Origin: Codonopsis lanceolata
Lineage: Eukaryota > Streptophyta > Magnoliopsida > Asterales > Campanulaceae
Direction: 5' to 3'
NCBI GenBank assembly: GCA_013146195.2
Contig: CM028378.1
Location: 87,974,295 to 88,038,294 of the forward strand
Length of the DNA: 64,000 nucleotides
Below are positions 21,541-33,610 of this stretch, in pieces (the first letter of the stretch is position 1; each line of letters opens with the position of its first letter). The translations under genes and the position numbers were made by a program. The notes below the pieces were generated by a model that had not been told where the DNA came from, ran no database searches, and saw only the letters and a program-made list of their open reading frames with translations.

Positions 21541-22821
21541 AATGAGCCAGATGGCAAATCTCGTGCAAGGTCTTAGGCCCAGTGGTGAGGGAACCTCTTT
21601 CCCTGCAACCCCTCAAGAAGCATCTACTTCTCATGCTCCTCTAAACCCAAACCCTCAGCCAAACACAAACCTACCACCAAACACCAATACCCCAAACCCA
21701 AATTTTTCCACAAAACCCCTATTATCCAAATATTAACTCTTCATCACCAAATCTACCATATCCTTTTCCCAACACTAATATACCCAAAAATCTAAATGAC
21801 CTTCAATTTCCCATCACCAATCCACTCCAAAACAGCCCACATATGGACCCCAGAAGCTATACCCAGCGAGGACAAGTAATGACTTATTTACCTTTCAACT
21901 ATCCTAGTCATCAGGCAGAAACCGCCAATAACCTATCTCCTCAAAATTCCTACCAAATACCTCACCAAGGAATAAACCTAGTTACCCCCAGTCCCTCAAA
22001 TATATGCCAAAACCAACACCACCTCTCACAAAATTAGATGCAGATATGGAGAACTTAAAAGGAATGATGCTCAAGGTCTTGAACAAGGGAAAATTTTCTA
22101 CGCAGACATTAGCATTGCAACCTTCAGCTACGCTACCCTCAAAATTCAAAATGCCTGATATAGAAAAGTTCGATGGGACGGATGTCCTATCTCCCACTTA
22201 AAATCTTACTCTACCGACATGCATTCAAGAGGGGCTAGCTTCGAGGCTATGGCCTCCAATTTCCATCTCACCTTGGTAGTGGCTACTAAGAAATGGCTCA
22301 TGTTAACAAATAACAGTACGATTGCTACTTAGGATCAAATGGCTGAGGAATTCCAAAAAAGATACAAACACAACAGTAGCTCTGAGAATAAAAGGGAACT
22401 TGAGGCATGCACCCAAAATGAAAATGAAACCTTTGCAGACTTTGCAGCCATGTGGAAGAGAAAAGTTGCCCAGACTTTAGACAGACCTTATCCCTCTAAA
22501 TCAGCCCAGTTGTTTATAAAAAACATACATCCAATTTATCTTGAGCGCATGAGGTACCTTCCCTACGGTAATTTCAATGCCATCGTGGAAATAAGAATCC
22601 ACATTGATGAAGAAATACGTACAGCGTTCCTAGAAAATGATACACCTCCGAATTCATTTTGCTACTCTGAATCGGAGGAAGAATCTACGGAAGAAGTCAA
22701 TGTTGTTGAAAGAATCCCAACTAAAAAGTACAGTAGTGTGCCATGGTTATATGAGACAGATAAGTCTGCCAATTCTGTTGAGGGAAGCAATGGCACTAAC
22801 AAAAGCTGCATAGGACCTTAA
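21541..22821 (+). pseudogene. Ogre/Tat-like gag (decayed)
   Basis: The first part (21542-22020) is Pro/Asn-rich in shifting frames. LPSKFKMPDIEKFDGTDVLSP (22140 area) is the conserved start of Tat-type capsid, followed after a frameshift by sequence corresponding to the HLKSY and FHLTL region. The frame from 22339 (MAEEFQKRYKHNS, NENETFADFAAMWKRKVAQT, HPIYLERMRYLPYGNFNAIV) matches the C-terminal capsid half of Ogre/Tat gag. It ends at a TAA near 22819. No zinc knuckle is seen before the element is lost. The protein would assemble the retrotransposon particle; this copy has several stops. Confidence 0.8.
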
Positions 22822-24181
22822 CTCTTGAGGACTCTAGTTCTCCAACCATTCCTATTAAGTCATATACTCAGGAGAAGCCAAACCTTCCGGAGGAGTCTAT
22901 CCCTCAGGAGGAGCCCATAACTCTCGAGGACTCTAGTTCTCAGGAGGAGCCTACCAATTCACATACACACACACCTCCTTCTCCCTTCAACTAGTCACCA
23001 AACCCATCCACTCCCCCTTCACCCACTCTTACCCAAGCCAACCCTTTGTCACCATCCGAACGAAACCAACCCATTCCCTACATCATCACTCCGTGGTTTC
23101 CCCCCATCCTTTCCTCTGCTGCTACAAAGTTCATCTTTGAAGTTTCGTCAGTAGAAGACCTCTTCACAAAGCCTACCCCTTCCACCAGAACCTCAACCCA
23201 TGAGACTAGAAGACCTTTTATATCCCCCTCCTTCCTTCTGGTTCTTAACCGACCCAACCCAACCCTTCAATTATCTGTGGTCATTCGAATACATATATTG
23301 AAATACCCCCAACCCCTCATTCATCCCCACCTCAAGACAATTCCTCCTCATCTACCCACATATTCCCCACACCCGATTCCTCTTCAACTTCAACCTCTAC
23401 CACTTCACCCCTCTAGTAGCCCTTCCGTCCTACTGCTGATGCCACATCGTCTACTGCTGCTGCTGCTGAGCCCATTCAAGTAGACGTCGACCCCTCTCCA
23501 TCCTCCCTGACCAACGATGAAGTATTGAGCAGATTGGATGTCATCTACAACAGGCTTGGAGAATTAACCAGTATCTCCACGGTTGCTGCTGATATTCCTA
23601 CTGAATCATCCAAGGCTACTGCGAGGAATGCCACCATCCTCCGCCAGTTTCAAGAGGATGTTTGGACCAAATTTAGAGAAGTCAGGCACGAGTCTACCGA
23701 TCTGAAGATCAATATAAAGGTTCAATGCAACGAGTGTGTTCGACTCTGCTTAACTCTATTTCATCAGCTCTTCCACAACATCACCCTCCATCTTACTCGC
23801 GGACGCCCTCCAGTGCTGGAACTCAATGATCAAGCTCTCAATATGGCTCATGATCATATGGCAGTTGAGAGAGAACGTGATATGACCATCACGGAGGAGA
23901 AACAACTATGGTCTATGAATCGAGTTCTGATGGACGAGAACAACAAACTACGAGAAGAACTTGACTACCATTCTCATTCCATCAGACAACAGAACTCCGC
24001 TGATGAAGAGTACACCAGAAGAGTTGAAGACTCGAGTGTCTACGCCGAGAAAGAGAAGCAGCTGATAGAGCCGCCAAAGGAAAAGGAAAAAGGCCATGGT
24101 AGTTTGTATCTTTTCAAATCCTTATCCTTTGTATCTATTTTTTTTAAAAAAAACTCTGTATCTATTAAACTTCTTGTTTGA
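22822..24181 (+). pseudogene. Extra copia ORF, C-terminal part (low-complexity plus coiled coil)
   Basis: From 22822 one frame reads LEDSSS twice within a Pro/Glu-rich stretch (PEESIPQEEPITLEDSSSQE), then stops at 23003. The region to about 23390 is Pro/Ser-rich in shifting frames. From about 23390 to 24181 one frame is open: VDVDPSPSSLTNDEVLSRLD, then RQFQEDVWTKFREVRHES and a charged, heptad-like stretch (MTITEEKQLWSMNRVLMDEN, NKLREELDYHS) likely to form a coiled coil. This fits the tail of SIRE-type ORFs after pol. It should follow RPFVRLINTL at 18870. The exact join with the Ogre-like element is uncertain. Confidence 0.5.
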
Positions 24182-24487
24182 AATACAGAAGTTACTTCTT
24201 TTAAAAAATATCTACTGTTTAAATTTCATGTTATTTAAATTCACATACTTACTTGGAATTTAAACATCTAATTTAATTTTATTTAAATTGTTTACTCTAA
24301 ACCTTATGCTCCTTCTTTCAAATATCTTATGTAGTAAGCACTTAGATTAGCTGTTACATTTGAGGTGTTCTTTTTTATAGAGGTATGTCTAATGTTATAA
24401 AAACTTAAAAGTATTTTCTGACATGCTATTATCTATCCTTAAGCTTTCATAGCCCTCACTTGTAAGTAATGATGACCAGATGTAAAT
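24182..24487 (+). other. Copia 3' untranslated spacer
   Basis: AT-rich sequence between the end of the extra ORF and the polypurine tract, with no ORF or recognisable domain. Confidence 0.6.
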
Positions 24488-24496
24488 AGGAGGAGA
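24488..24496 (+). other. Copia polypurine tract
   Basis: AGGAGGAGA immediately precedes the 3' LTR start TGTTGTTTCTC. The polypurine tract primes plus-strand DNA synthesis. Its position, together with the right end of the solo LTR at 34892, sets the LTR start. Confidence 0.75.
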
Positions 24497-24497
24497 T

Positions 24498-25172
24498 TGT
24501 TGTTTCTCACTGTATCTTAATTTGCATTTACTTATTCATTACTATAGGTTCTATATTTAGTGGCTAAATGGGTTGCGTATCAATTAGCGTGTCAACTGTG
24601 TATAGAACTTTGTCTTTAGAATAGCTTTTTCGACTTCACAGGTTTTGGCAGAAGACTTCGACAAAGGCTTCATCAGCAGACCTTATCTGCCTTCGGACAG
24701 CATGACGTGTCAAGAGAATCAAGATGTCCAACTCTTCAAGAGAATTATTAATTTAGATATTATGAATTAAGTTTGAAATAATCCATCGCCATTTGACTCA
24801 TGACTTCCAAGACACGCCTTTCCAGTTTTTTCGAAGAATGAAGACTTTCGCCTCCTGAACATGGCAGAGCAGGTTTGCTGTCTGACACAAACAGACTGTA
24901 CCAACAACTACATGCATGCAACTCTATTTGTCGCCCACCTGCTAGTTCCAGTACCTACTCCACTCCACACCTTGATCAGTTCCAGATGAAGATGAAGTTA
25001 ACAAAGTAGCTCAATGCATTTAATGCACTCAATCTAATAGAGTTGGTACTCACTTCATCTTCCCCAACGGTCTCAAGGATGCTCTGATATAAATAATGTC
25101 ATTGAAGATTGAAGAAAAAAATGCTCTGAATTTATTCAACACCATCAAGTCTTCATACTCGGTACATTCAAG
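24498..25172 (+). repeat. Copia 3' LTR, segment 1 (U3)
   Basis: It begins TGTTGTTTCTC after the polypurine tract. It contains GCGTATCAATTAGCGTG and AACTGTGTATAGAACTTTG (also found, reversed, near 34790-34830) and a TATA box GATATAAATA near 25086. It is cut at 25172 by the LINE. The three segments 24498-25172, 30848-31184 and 38006-38232 sum to 1239 bp, close to the 1282-bp solo copy. Confidence 0.88.
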
Positions 25173-25248
25173 GAAAAACGTCAAAAACACACTATTGCAC
25201 ACACTGAAGGTGCGATCTGCCTTATCTCGGTCTTAGGGTTTTGCGGCT

Positions 25249-26602
25249 ATGGCCGATGTTCCACCAGCACCGCCGGATCCCCCACCCTCCAATGCTCCAA
25301 AATCCTTTGTTGATGCCCTCAGTTCAACCCCTCAGCCTTCCCTTCCACCTTTTTCCATTCCTCCATCTTCATATAAGGGAGAACCCTCTCTTAAACTTTC
25401 TTCTGGACTCATTGAAACCCTTGCAGCCCCTTTTCGTTTTGCCTTAATCGGTAAGTTTTCCCATGGCCGGCCCTCCATGGAAGCTTCCAGGAAATACTTC
25501 AATACTATTGGCCTCAAGGCTGCGTTTACTATCGGTCACTTGGACTCTAAGCATATTCTCATTCGGGTAAACAATCATGAGGACTATCAAAGGCTTTGGA
25601 TTAAAGATCATTGGTATCTTGGCAAATACCCAATGCGGGTCTTCAAGTGGACACCCAATTTCCGGCCTGATGTAGAATGCTCAATCGTTCCAGTCTGGTT
25701 TGCTTTGCTTGGTCTCCCTATTCATTTGTTCAATAAATCAGCCTTGTTCTCGTTGGCCTCTCTATTTGGTAAACCTCTTATGTTAGATCAGCCGACTGTT
25801 AATCTTTCAAGGCCCAGTGTTGCCCGCATCTGTGTAGAAATTGATCTCCTTCATCCTTGTCCCACACGTATTTGGGTAGATTATGGCAGTGATTATCCAA
25901 GTTTTTGGCAACCACTTGAAGCTGAGAATAAGCCAGCCTATTGTGCTCATTGTTATCGTCAAGGACATTATGAACTTAATTGCAAGGTTAAAAATCCTAT
26001 CCCTGCTCATTCAGATCAAAATCAAAACCCTTCTACCCTTCCATCTCAGCCTAATAATGCTCGACAGAGATGGACCCCTAAGAAACCTTCTACTGATACT
26101 GCTAAGCCTCCCCATGCAGCCCATGATACCCCCCCGTCTGAATCCCATGACAAAGGTAATGGCAAGGTACCTTCGAATCTGAATGAGTCTCCCCCTAATC
26201 AAGCAGCTATTCCTTCGGCTTTTCCTCATCAAGACCCAACTCCAGTTTCTGTGGACATTCCCCCACCTTCTGCCTCGACTATCCCTCAGGATTCTTCAGT
26301 CGAAGCCGATCTGGATATTAATCTGGATGTTAATCAACCTCATGTCCCCAATAAACCCAGTGAGACAGCCTCTTCTCCTTTTGCCTCGTACCAATGATCC
26401 TCCGGTAATTCCCTCCTCTCCAAACCGATTTGCAGTTCTGGACATTTTAGAGACAGATGATGATGATAATAGCTCTCTTAATGCCCTTAATGTTGAGCAT
26501 GCCCAGATTTCAAACAAACCAAGGCAAAAACCTCCTATCCCTCCGTCGGATAGGCTCACTCGATCTCAGGCTTCTAAGCCATCCGACGGATCTTCTGCTT
26601 AA
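25249..26602 (+). pseudogene. LINE ORF1: DUF4283/zinc-knuckle RNA-binding protein
   Basis: The ATG at 25249 (MADVPPAPPDPPP) starts a proline-rich N-terminus. RFALIGKFSHGRPSMEASRK and VNNHEDYQRLWIKDHWYLGK (residues about 65-130) match the DUF4283 domain typical of plant L1 ORF1. A CCHC knuckle CAHCYRQGHYELNC lies near residue 230. The C-terminus is Pro/Ser/Asp-rich. A frameshift near 26370-26390 moves the frame, which then runs to 26602 (FAVLDILETDDDD, DRLTRSQASKPSDG). The protein would bind LINE RNA. The gap to ORF2 is only 6 nt. Confidence 0.88.
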
Positions 26603-26608
26603 TTTTTT

Positions 26609-29600
26609 ATGGATATTAAAGCCCTCTTTTGGAATATTCGGGGCATTGGCAATGAGCCTTCAGTTAGCCGCCTTAAGCAACTTGTTCGCCTTCACAACAT
26701 CTCGATAATTGCTGTTTTTGAACCTATGCTGCATATGGAAAAAGTGAACCTTATTTCTCGTCGTCTGAAATTCAGGTTCTCCGCTTCCAATTCTAGAAGT
26801 TCTATTTGGATTTTTGTTAAATCCTCTTTTACTTGTCATTTTATTAATGATTCTTCGCAGCAAGTTACCTTGCAGATTCAACATTACTCTTGGCCTTCCC
26901 ATGCTATTCTCACTTGCGTTTATGCCAAATGCAATATTGATGATCAGAAAACTTTATGGGATGACCTTATTTATCTTGGATCTTCTTATCCAGATGTCCC
27001 TTGGATTGTTGGCGGTGATTTCAACATTATCCTCCATCCTGATGAAAAATCTGGAGGTGTGGGTTGGGACCGTCTTGGAGCTTTAGATTTTCATGCCTGT
27101 CTTGCCGCTTCGGGTCTTTCTGATATTGGCTTTTCTGGGAATATCTATACTTGGTGGAATAAGCGGGAAGGGAATGCTACAATTCATGAGCGAATAGATC
27201 GTGTTCTTTGTAATACTGCCTGGTTGGAAAGATTTAATGCCACTTCAGTTCAACACCTTAATCGGACTTGCTCAGATCATGCTCCCCTCCTCACTTCTAT
27301 CATCAGTCAGTCTAATCGGGGACCTTCTACTTTTCGCTTTCTTAATGTTTGGACCAGCCATGCTTCCTTCAAAGCCACAGTTTCTAATGCCTAGGATTGC
27401 AGTTTTGATGGTCGGCCCATGATTCGGTTTTCTCGAAAATTAAAGAATGTTAAAGATTCTTTAAAAAGCTGGAACAAGAATATTTTTGGTAACATCTTCT
27501 CTAATCTTAGACAAGCTGAGGAAGATGTTCTTGAAAAGGAATTATTATTTGATCTCAATGCATCACCTTATAATCGGGAAGCTTTTATGGTAGCTCAAGC
27601 AAAGTTAAAGAATTTTCTCAAAACATAAGAAGACTACTGGAGACAGAAATCCAAAATTAAATGGTTAAAAGAGGGCCAAGGTAACACGAAGCTTTTTCAC
27701 GCTTCAGTTAAACAGCACCAACGACGCCTTTTTCTGCACTCTATTCATGATATGGCAGATAGACTTCTTGAGACTGAGGAGACTATTAAGCAGGGAGCTG
27801 TTAACTATTTCACGGCGCAACTTCAATCTGATGATCTCATATTTCCTTCTCTTAATATGAATGTTATTCCTCGTATTGTCACGGATGACTGGAACTCTCT
27901 TCTCATTTCCCCTCCTTCGGCTTCGGAAATAAGGAAGGCAGTGTTTGACTTAAGTGGAGATAGTGCTGCGGGGCCGGATGGTTTTACGGGAAAATTTTAC
28001 TCTTACTGCTGGGACATTATTGGCGATGATTTTTGTGATGCTGTGCTTGAATTTTTCTCTGGTTTCTCCCTCCCCAAGAACTGGACAAGCACCTTCATTG
28101 TGGCTATCCCTAAGGTTGAATCTCCGTACTCTTTCAAGGATCTTCGTCCCATAAGCCTATGTAACTTTTGTAATAAGGTCATTTCTAAGATCCTCTCGAC
28201 TCGGCTTGCCTCAATTCTTCCTCACATTATTTCTGCCAATCAGAGTGCGTTTACTAAAGGCCGAACCATTCAAGATAATATTCTTCTGGCTCAAGAATTA
28301 ATGAGTTTTCTGGGCAAACGAGTTTCTGGTTCCAATGTTGCTATTAAACTCGATATGGCGAAGGCCTTTGATAGAGTTTCTTGGTTTTTTTAATCAAAGT
28401 TATGAGGCAGTTTGGTTTTCATGAGGTGTTCTTAGATCTTGTTTGGAGACTCATCTCAGATAATTGGTTCTCCGTTCTTATTAATGGGAGGCCTTGTGGA
28501 TTCTTTTCTTCGTCCCGTGGTCTTCGGCAAGGTGACCCCCTGTCGCCGAGTCTCTTCATTCTCTCCGCTGATTATTTTAGCCGAAGTCTCAATATGTTAC
28601 ATCAGCAAGTGTCTCATTCCATCTATTCATCCATAAGCGGATGCCCCATTATATCTCATCTCTCTTTTGCTGACGATATTATTATATTCTGTAATGGAGG
28701 CAAGAATTCTATTGAAAATCATAAGGCTATTTTTAAGCACTATGAAGAGGTCTCTGGGCAGCTTATTAACATATCCAAGAGTGCATTCTTTGTGGCTCCC
28801 TCTACTGATATACACCGAAAGGCATTGATATCATCCACTCTGAATATTTCTCCTGGAAATCTTCCCATTAATTATTTGGGATGCCGCTTTTCTATGGGTG
28901 GAAGAAACGGGGCTATTTTGACAACCTCATTCTCAAGTTACAGCAGCGTATTTCCAACTGGTCTGGTCAGTTTCTCAATTCGAGCGGCCGTATCATCCTC
29001 ATAAAACATGTCCTTCAATCTATAGTAAGTTATCAGTTAGCTTCTCTTGACCCCCCAGTTTCGGTCATTTCTCTTATTGACAGAATGTGTTCCAATTTCT
29101 TTTGGGGGCAATCTGATGGGAAAAATAAATGTCATTGGATAGCTTGGAAGAAATGCTGTAAGCCTACTTCTGAAGGTGGCCTTGGTATTCAGAACATGGC
29201 TGATATTGTTACAGCTTATAGTGTTAAACTTTGGTGGCGATTCCGCACTTCTGTCAGCTTGTGGTCTACTTTTCTTAAAGCCCGGTATTGTTCCAGCCTC
29301 CATCCTAATCAAGCTCGTCTTAAAGGTTCCCATGTTTGGAAGCGTATGCTCAAAGCAAGGGACATTGCCGAGCCTCACATTTTCTGGTTCTTGGGTCGGG
29401 GAGACTGCTCGCCATGGTTCGATAACTGGCTGCTTAATACCCAAGTTCAACAGCCTCCTGGATGTTCTGTCTTTTCTGTTCGAGATATCCTATCTCCTAT
29501 TTCCGGAAATGATTCAAGACCTTTGCTTCCCCCTCACATTGTAGAGATGATTTCTGATCAACATATAACTCTTGATGATTCGGCAGACGATCGCCACTTC

Positions 29601-30688
29601 GTCAAACAAATTTGCCTCGGTTTATGATTTGGTGATCATCGGCCTTCTCTTCTTTCTTTGCTTTCACTTGGCACAAAGCTTTGCCAAGACATATAAGTGT
29701 GTTTATTTGGAAGTTGCTAGCTCTCAAGCTCCCGATAGATGAAGCCTTATGTCGGAAAGGGGTTTCTTTAGCCTCTAAATGCTACTGTTGTAGAGAGGGT
29801 TATTTGGAAACTTTTGTGCATGTGTTTCTTCAAAGTTGCAATGCAGATGTGATCTGGTCTCATTTTCATAATATTTTTGGAGTTCCAAAACTCTCAGGTT
29901 CCATTTCTCAAAGGTGCTTCTCTTGGTGGCTGCACAGCAAAGCTCTCCCTTTTTCCTTGCTTCCTTCCATTATCCTTTGGCATATCCTTTGGAAGGCCGT
30001 ATATGGTCGTGTTTGAAGGCCCGTATATTAGTATTAGTCTTCCTTCTATGGTGATTATTAGAAACATTTCTTCGAGCTTTTCCAAGTGCTTTCAGCAGCA
30101 AATTACTATATCTCTGATCTGTTGAGTAATGTCAATCTGTTGCATGGCTATCGTAAGAAGGTGTTAGTTCAACAAGTTGCTTGGCGCAATCCCCCCTCGG
30201 GTCGTGTTAAACTCAATTCAGATGGAGCAAGTCGTGGTAACCCAGGTATTAGTGGCGGTGGTGGCATAGTTCGTGATTCCTCCGGGCGTTGTCTCTTTGC
30301 CTACTCTATTTTTTTTGACGTTTGCTCAAACATGACGGCTGAAATTAGAGCCCTTTTCTTTGGTGTGCAATGGCTTTGCGATAACGGTTTTCATGATGCC
30401 ATCATTGAAACAGACTCTAAAGTTTTATTTGAGTGTTTCTCTCAAGGCCATAAATTACCCTGGATACATTCTTATTTGGTTCGCCATATCTCCCGTTCTC
30501 AAGCTGCGATGGGATTTACTTTCTCTCACTGTTTCCGTGAAGCTAATAAGGTGGCTGATAGTTTGGCAAATCTTGCTTGCGAATCTCGGTCTGACATGTT
30601 TTTCCATAGTTTGCTAGATATTCCTCGTCACACGAAAGGTCTTATTTTACTAGATGCTAGCAATACTCCTTATATTAGAATCTCTTGA
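26609..30688 (+). pseudogene. LINE ORF2: endonuclease, reverse transcriptase, RNase H
   Basis: The ATG at 26609 starts an APE-type endonuclease (FWNIRGIG, GGDFNIILHPDEKSGG, ERIDRVLCN, SDHAPLL), with a stop at 27392. A linker and a stop near 27626 lead to the reverse transcriptase: DSAAGPDGFTGKFYSYCW (27960), PKVESPYSFKDLRPISLCN, AIKLDMAKAFDRVSW (28340; a frameshift follows), SSRGLRQGDPLSPSLFILSA and the catalytic FADDIIIF (28668). Another frameshift near 28890 gives RISNWSGQFLNSSGRIILIK, then a zf-RVT zinc region (29681: HISVFIWKLL, CYCCREGYLETFVHVFL) and an RNase H (30200: LNSDGASRGNPG, MTAEIRALFFG, ETDSKVLFE, ANKVADSLA). Full-length plant ORF2 is about 1300 residues; this fits. It would nick and copy target DNA. 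Confidence 0.92.
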
Positions 30689-30847
30689 TTGGTTGTATTT
30701 CCTTTTCGAGGTAAGGCTCCTCTGTCCCCCCGTTCAAAGGGTAAGGCTGGTTGTCCCCCTCAAGTTTGTTCTCTTTTTTTATTTTAATAAAATCTCGCAG
30801 GTGCCGCCCTGCTTCTCGTTAAAAAAAAAATACTCAGTACATTCAAG

Positions 30848-31184
30848 AGATCATAAATTGATCAAAGAAGTCCTCAACAACAACAAGAAGATATGCATCA
30901 ACTATTACTCATTTACTTCTTATTGTTGTATTCATTACTATTCTTCTGCACCTTGAATATTTTGTTTTCCAAATATTCAAATCCCCCACCCCCAAACACA
31001 AGTCAAATATTTTGTACACGATCCATTAGAGATTTCTGTAATAGAACTAGTGGAAAATATAGTGCACATTCAAATCGAAGGTTAACTGCTTTGGTAGTGG
31101 ATGTAGCACTCTTTATAGTGCGAACCATCTCAAAATAACTTTGTTATTTTTGTTCTGTTGCTTACTGCTTTATATTGCTATCTT
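30848..31184 (+). repeat. Copia 3' LTR, segment 2
   Basis: It continues the LTR after the LINE with AGATCATAAATTGATCAAAG and AGTGGAAAATATAGTGCACA, matching 7446-7760 in the 5' LTR. It ends at ATCTT (31180-31184), the target duplication of the long gypsy LTR. Confidence 0.9.
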
Positions 31185-32837
31185 TGTAAGACCCCGATTC
31201 CCGGTTAGTTTGAATTGCGTGCAATGCTCGCACTTCTTCCCTTGTTGATCGCTTGTTTGGTTTGTGAGAGAGCCTATATGTGTATGAGAGATCACATTAT
31301 GACCAAAATACTTTTAAGAGATGCCATTTAGTTTTTGACTTGATAAAGTCACAAGTCGTAACTCGACGATAGTCGAAATGCGACGCGATTGAGAGTTTAC
31401 TCGGGTTTTGTGTTCCTGACCTCGATTTGGTCCTAGATCTTTACATGATGGTTTATTAACATGTTTATATGTGTTAGACTTCTATTTGGATGTATTCCTT
31501 AAGTCTCGTGAAGTTTTGACGCTCCGAGGATAGCAATTCTCATTTTCGCGTAGTTTGAGATTGAGCCGGGTGATCGTCTCGTCTTTTGGGAGCTCATTTC
31601 TCCTATCTGTTGTTAATCATCTGAAGGGAATTCAGGCCTATTTAATAGCTTTTTGAAGTGTTTATAACCTTGGGTTGTTGCCCGTCGGTTTGCGGTTTCA
31701 TTCGACGTTTCGTTAGCGAGTTGTTGCGCCTTTCGCCGGTTTCGCACCGGGTTGCTTCGGGTGTTGTTTATGGGAGTTTAGAACTACTTTAAAAGTGTTT
31801 TGAGACTTGTTTGGTTTAGCTAAGAGTATGAGGACTTTAAGGGTTGAATTATAGGCCGTTTCGAAGCTTTAAGGCTTGCGGTTGCATGTGAGAAGGACCG
31901 TACCCGAACAACGTTGAACAAAACTCACCAAGGGCTGGAAATGGCATGAAGCGCTCGCATGGTTGGCATACCATGCGACCGCATTGAGCTTCGGGCAGAT
32001 TGTTCCCTGTTTTGATGTTTTGAAGTGCAATTCCTATTCTACCTTCACTAAACCCCCTCTAAACCATTCCTAACCCTCATACTAAGTCCTAATGATATCC
32101 TAACATATTTGGGGAGTTGATTAAGGTTTGATTAACAATGGATTACAACTAACAATCACTAATTGTACCCATGAAAACCCCTTTTGTGCCCTCACTTGTT
32201 TGGGAAGTATATATACACTAATCCCTTTGTAAAAATTCAGAAATCCCTCATTTCTTTCATTCTTCACAATACGTATAGAGAGGGAGAGAGTCTCCATGGA
32301 AGCTTAGAGCCCTAGCCATCTTCTTCCTCTGATCTACGACGATCCAACCGTCCGATTGCCGCCAAACTTCGGATTCTTGACGTATTCGACGAGAGGAACA
32401 ACTTCACCGATCGGATTTCCATTCCTTCGAGTTTTTATTCGAGTCAAGTAAGCTACTAGACTCCTTCTTCTCTTGATTTTGTGCTCATTGACCCTAAGGA
32501 AAACAAAGATGATTGCTATTTGAGGTCAATGAGTACACAAGCATGTTGTGTGTGATTTTATTTTGATTTTTGATTTTTGGTGAATGAACTTGCTAGAAGC
32601 ATGATTAGGTTGATTTCTATGTTCAATGAAGTATGTTGTTAAGTTTCAATTGGTAATTTTGGACTTGGGTATGATGGGTATTTGATTCCCTAAAAATCTA
32701 GTGTTTGATTATATGTTGATGAAGTAAATGGGTTAATGATGATATGTATGATTTTTGGAGTTTATTTGGATATTATGAATTGTTAGAATCATACATGTAT
32801 ATATGTTTGGGAGTTTGGAATTAAACTTGATGAATCT

Positions 32838-33240
32838 TGAATTTTGATTGTAAGCATGAAAGTTGAATTTTTTACAATGGGTTACATGTTGGAATGCTTC
32901 GTTTGACTTTTGATAATAAGGTTGACCTTCATGTATATAAGAGTATGTTGCTATCTAATTGATGAATTTTTTATTGTAAGCATGAAGAAATTTTTTTACA
33001 ATGAATTACATGTTTGAATGTTTCATTTAACTTTTAAGAATAAGAGTTGACTATCATGCATATGAGAGTATGTTGATATCTAATTCATGAATTTTTGGTT
33101 GTGAGCATGTATAATGAATTAACATTATGGATCACATGAATAAAATGTAAGGTTTGACTTTTATTGGGTTGAGTTGACTATTATGCATATAAGAGTATGT
33201 TGGTCAACTATAATTCATGAATTGAAGGTTATGAACATGT
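32838..33240. repeat. ~126-bp tandem repeat inside the gypsy LTR
   Basis: The word TAAGCATG or its variants recurs at 32851, 32977, 33102 and 33232, each preceded by GAATTTTnnnTTG and followed by a stretch with TTGACTNTCATGCATATAAGAGTATGTTG-like order. There are about three diverged copies in AT-rich DNA, contributing to the unusual LTR length. Confidence 0.75.
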
Positions 33241-33610
33241 TAGATGAATTTACATGTTGGTTATGAACATGCTAGAAGAATTTACATCTTGCTTAGATAA
33301 ATGATTGTTTTGAATGAAAGCATGCTTGATTTAATATTAACTTGAGACACATGCTTGAAATGTAATGGTTGACTTTAAATGTTAAGTGTTGACCTATGAA
33401 CTATGTTTTGGGGTTTTTGTTGGGAAAGTATGGATTGTTGGGTTACACAATGTTGCTAACCTTGAGAACTTAGCCATGAATATTAGTTAATGAATAATAG
33501 GAGGGCTATGATGCAAATAGCTTCTATGCCTTCAAATTTGAAAAAAGTAGAAATGACTCAACGGAGTCGATTACGGATTTATATGAACATAGAGAACTAC
33601 ATATTGAAAT

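Larger units (their letters stand above)
18871..22820 (+). mobile_element. Ogre/Tat-like gypsy element, 3'-truncated
   Basis: It has a 5' LTR (18871-20221), a primer-binding site at 20223, a leader of about 1.3 kb and a decayed gag (21541-22821). It is inserted in the copia extra ORF after CCTAC. No pol and no 3' LTR follow, and a second CCTAC junction cannot be placed, so the 3' part and the right junction were deleted. The right limit near 22820 is approximate: it is where gag-like sequence stops and acidic/proline-rich, probably copia, sequence begins. Confidence 0.75.
25173..30829 (+). mobile_element. L1-type LINE, near full length, in the copia 3' LTR
   Basis: It is flanked by about 17-bp target duplications: TACTCGGTACATTCAAG at 25156-25172 and TACTCAGTACATTCAAG at 30831-30847 (one mismatch). 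The 3' end has a poly(A) tail at 30820-30829. ORF1 starts 76 nt from the 5' end, so the element is essentially complete (5.66 kb). The 3' tail has the block CTCCTCTGTCC ... AAGGCTGGTTGTCCCCCTCAA, also present in the truncated copy at 37160. It has a few stops and frameshifts, so it is inactive but not old. Confidence 0.92.

Noticed and set aside
23046..23483. 145-residue Pro/Leu-rich ORF
   Set aside because: Out-of-frame reading of the Pro/Ser-rich segment of the copia extra ORF; the frame leading into VDVDPSPSSLTNDEVLSRLD is a different one.
26011..26559. Several long open frames on the minus strand and in alternative frames across the LINE
   Set aside because: Shadows of ORF1; the plus frame carries the DUF4283 and CCHC motifs.
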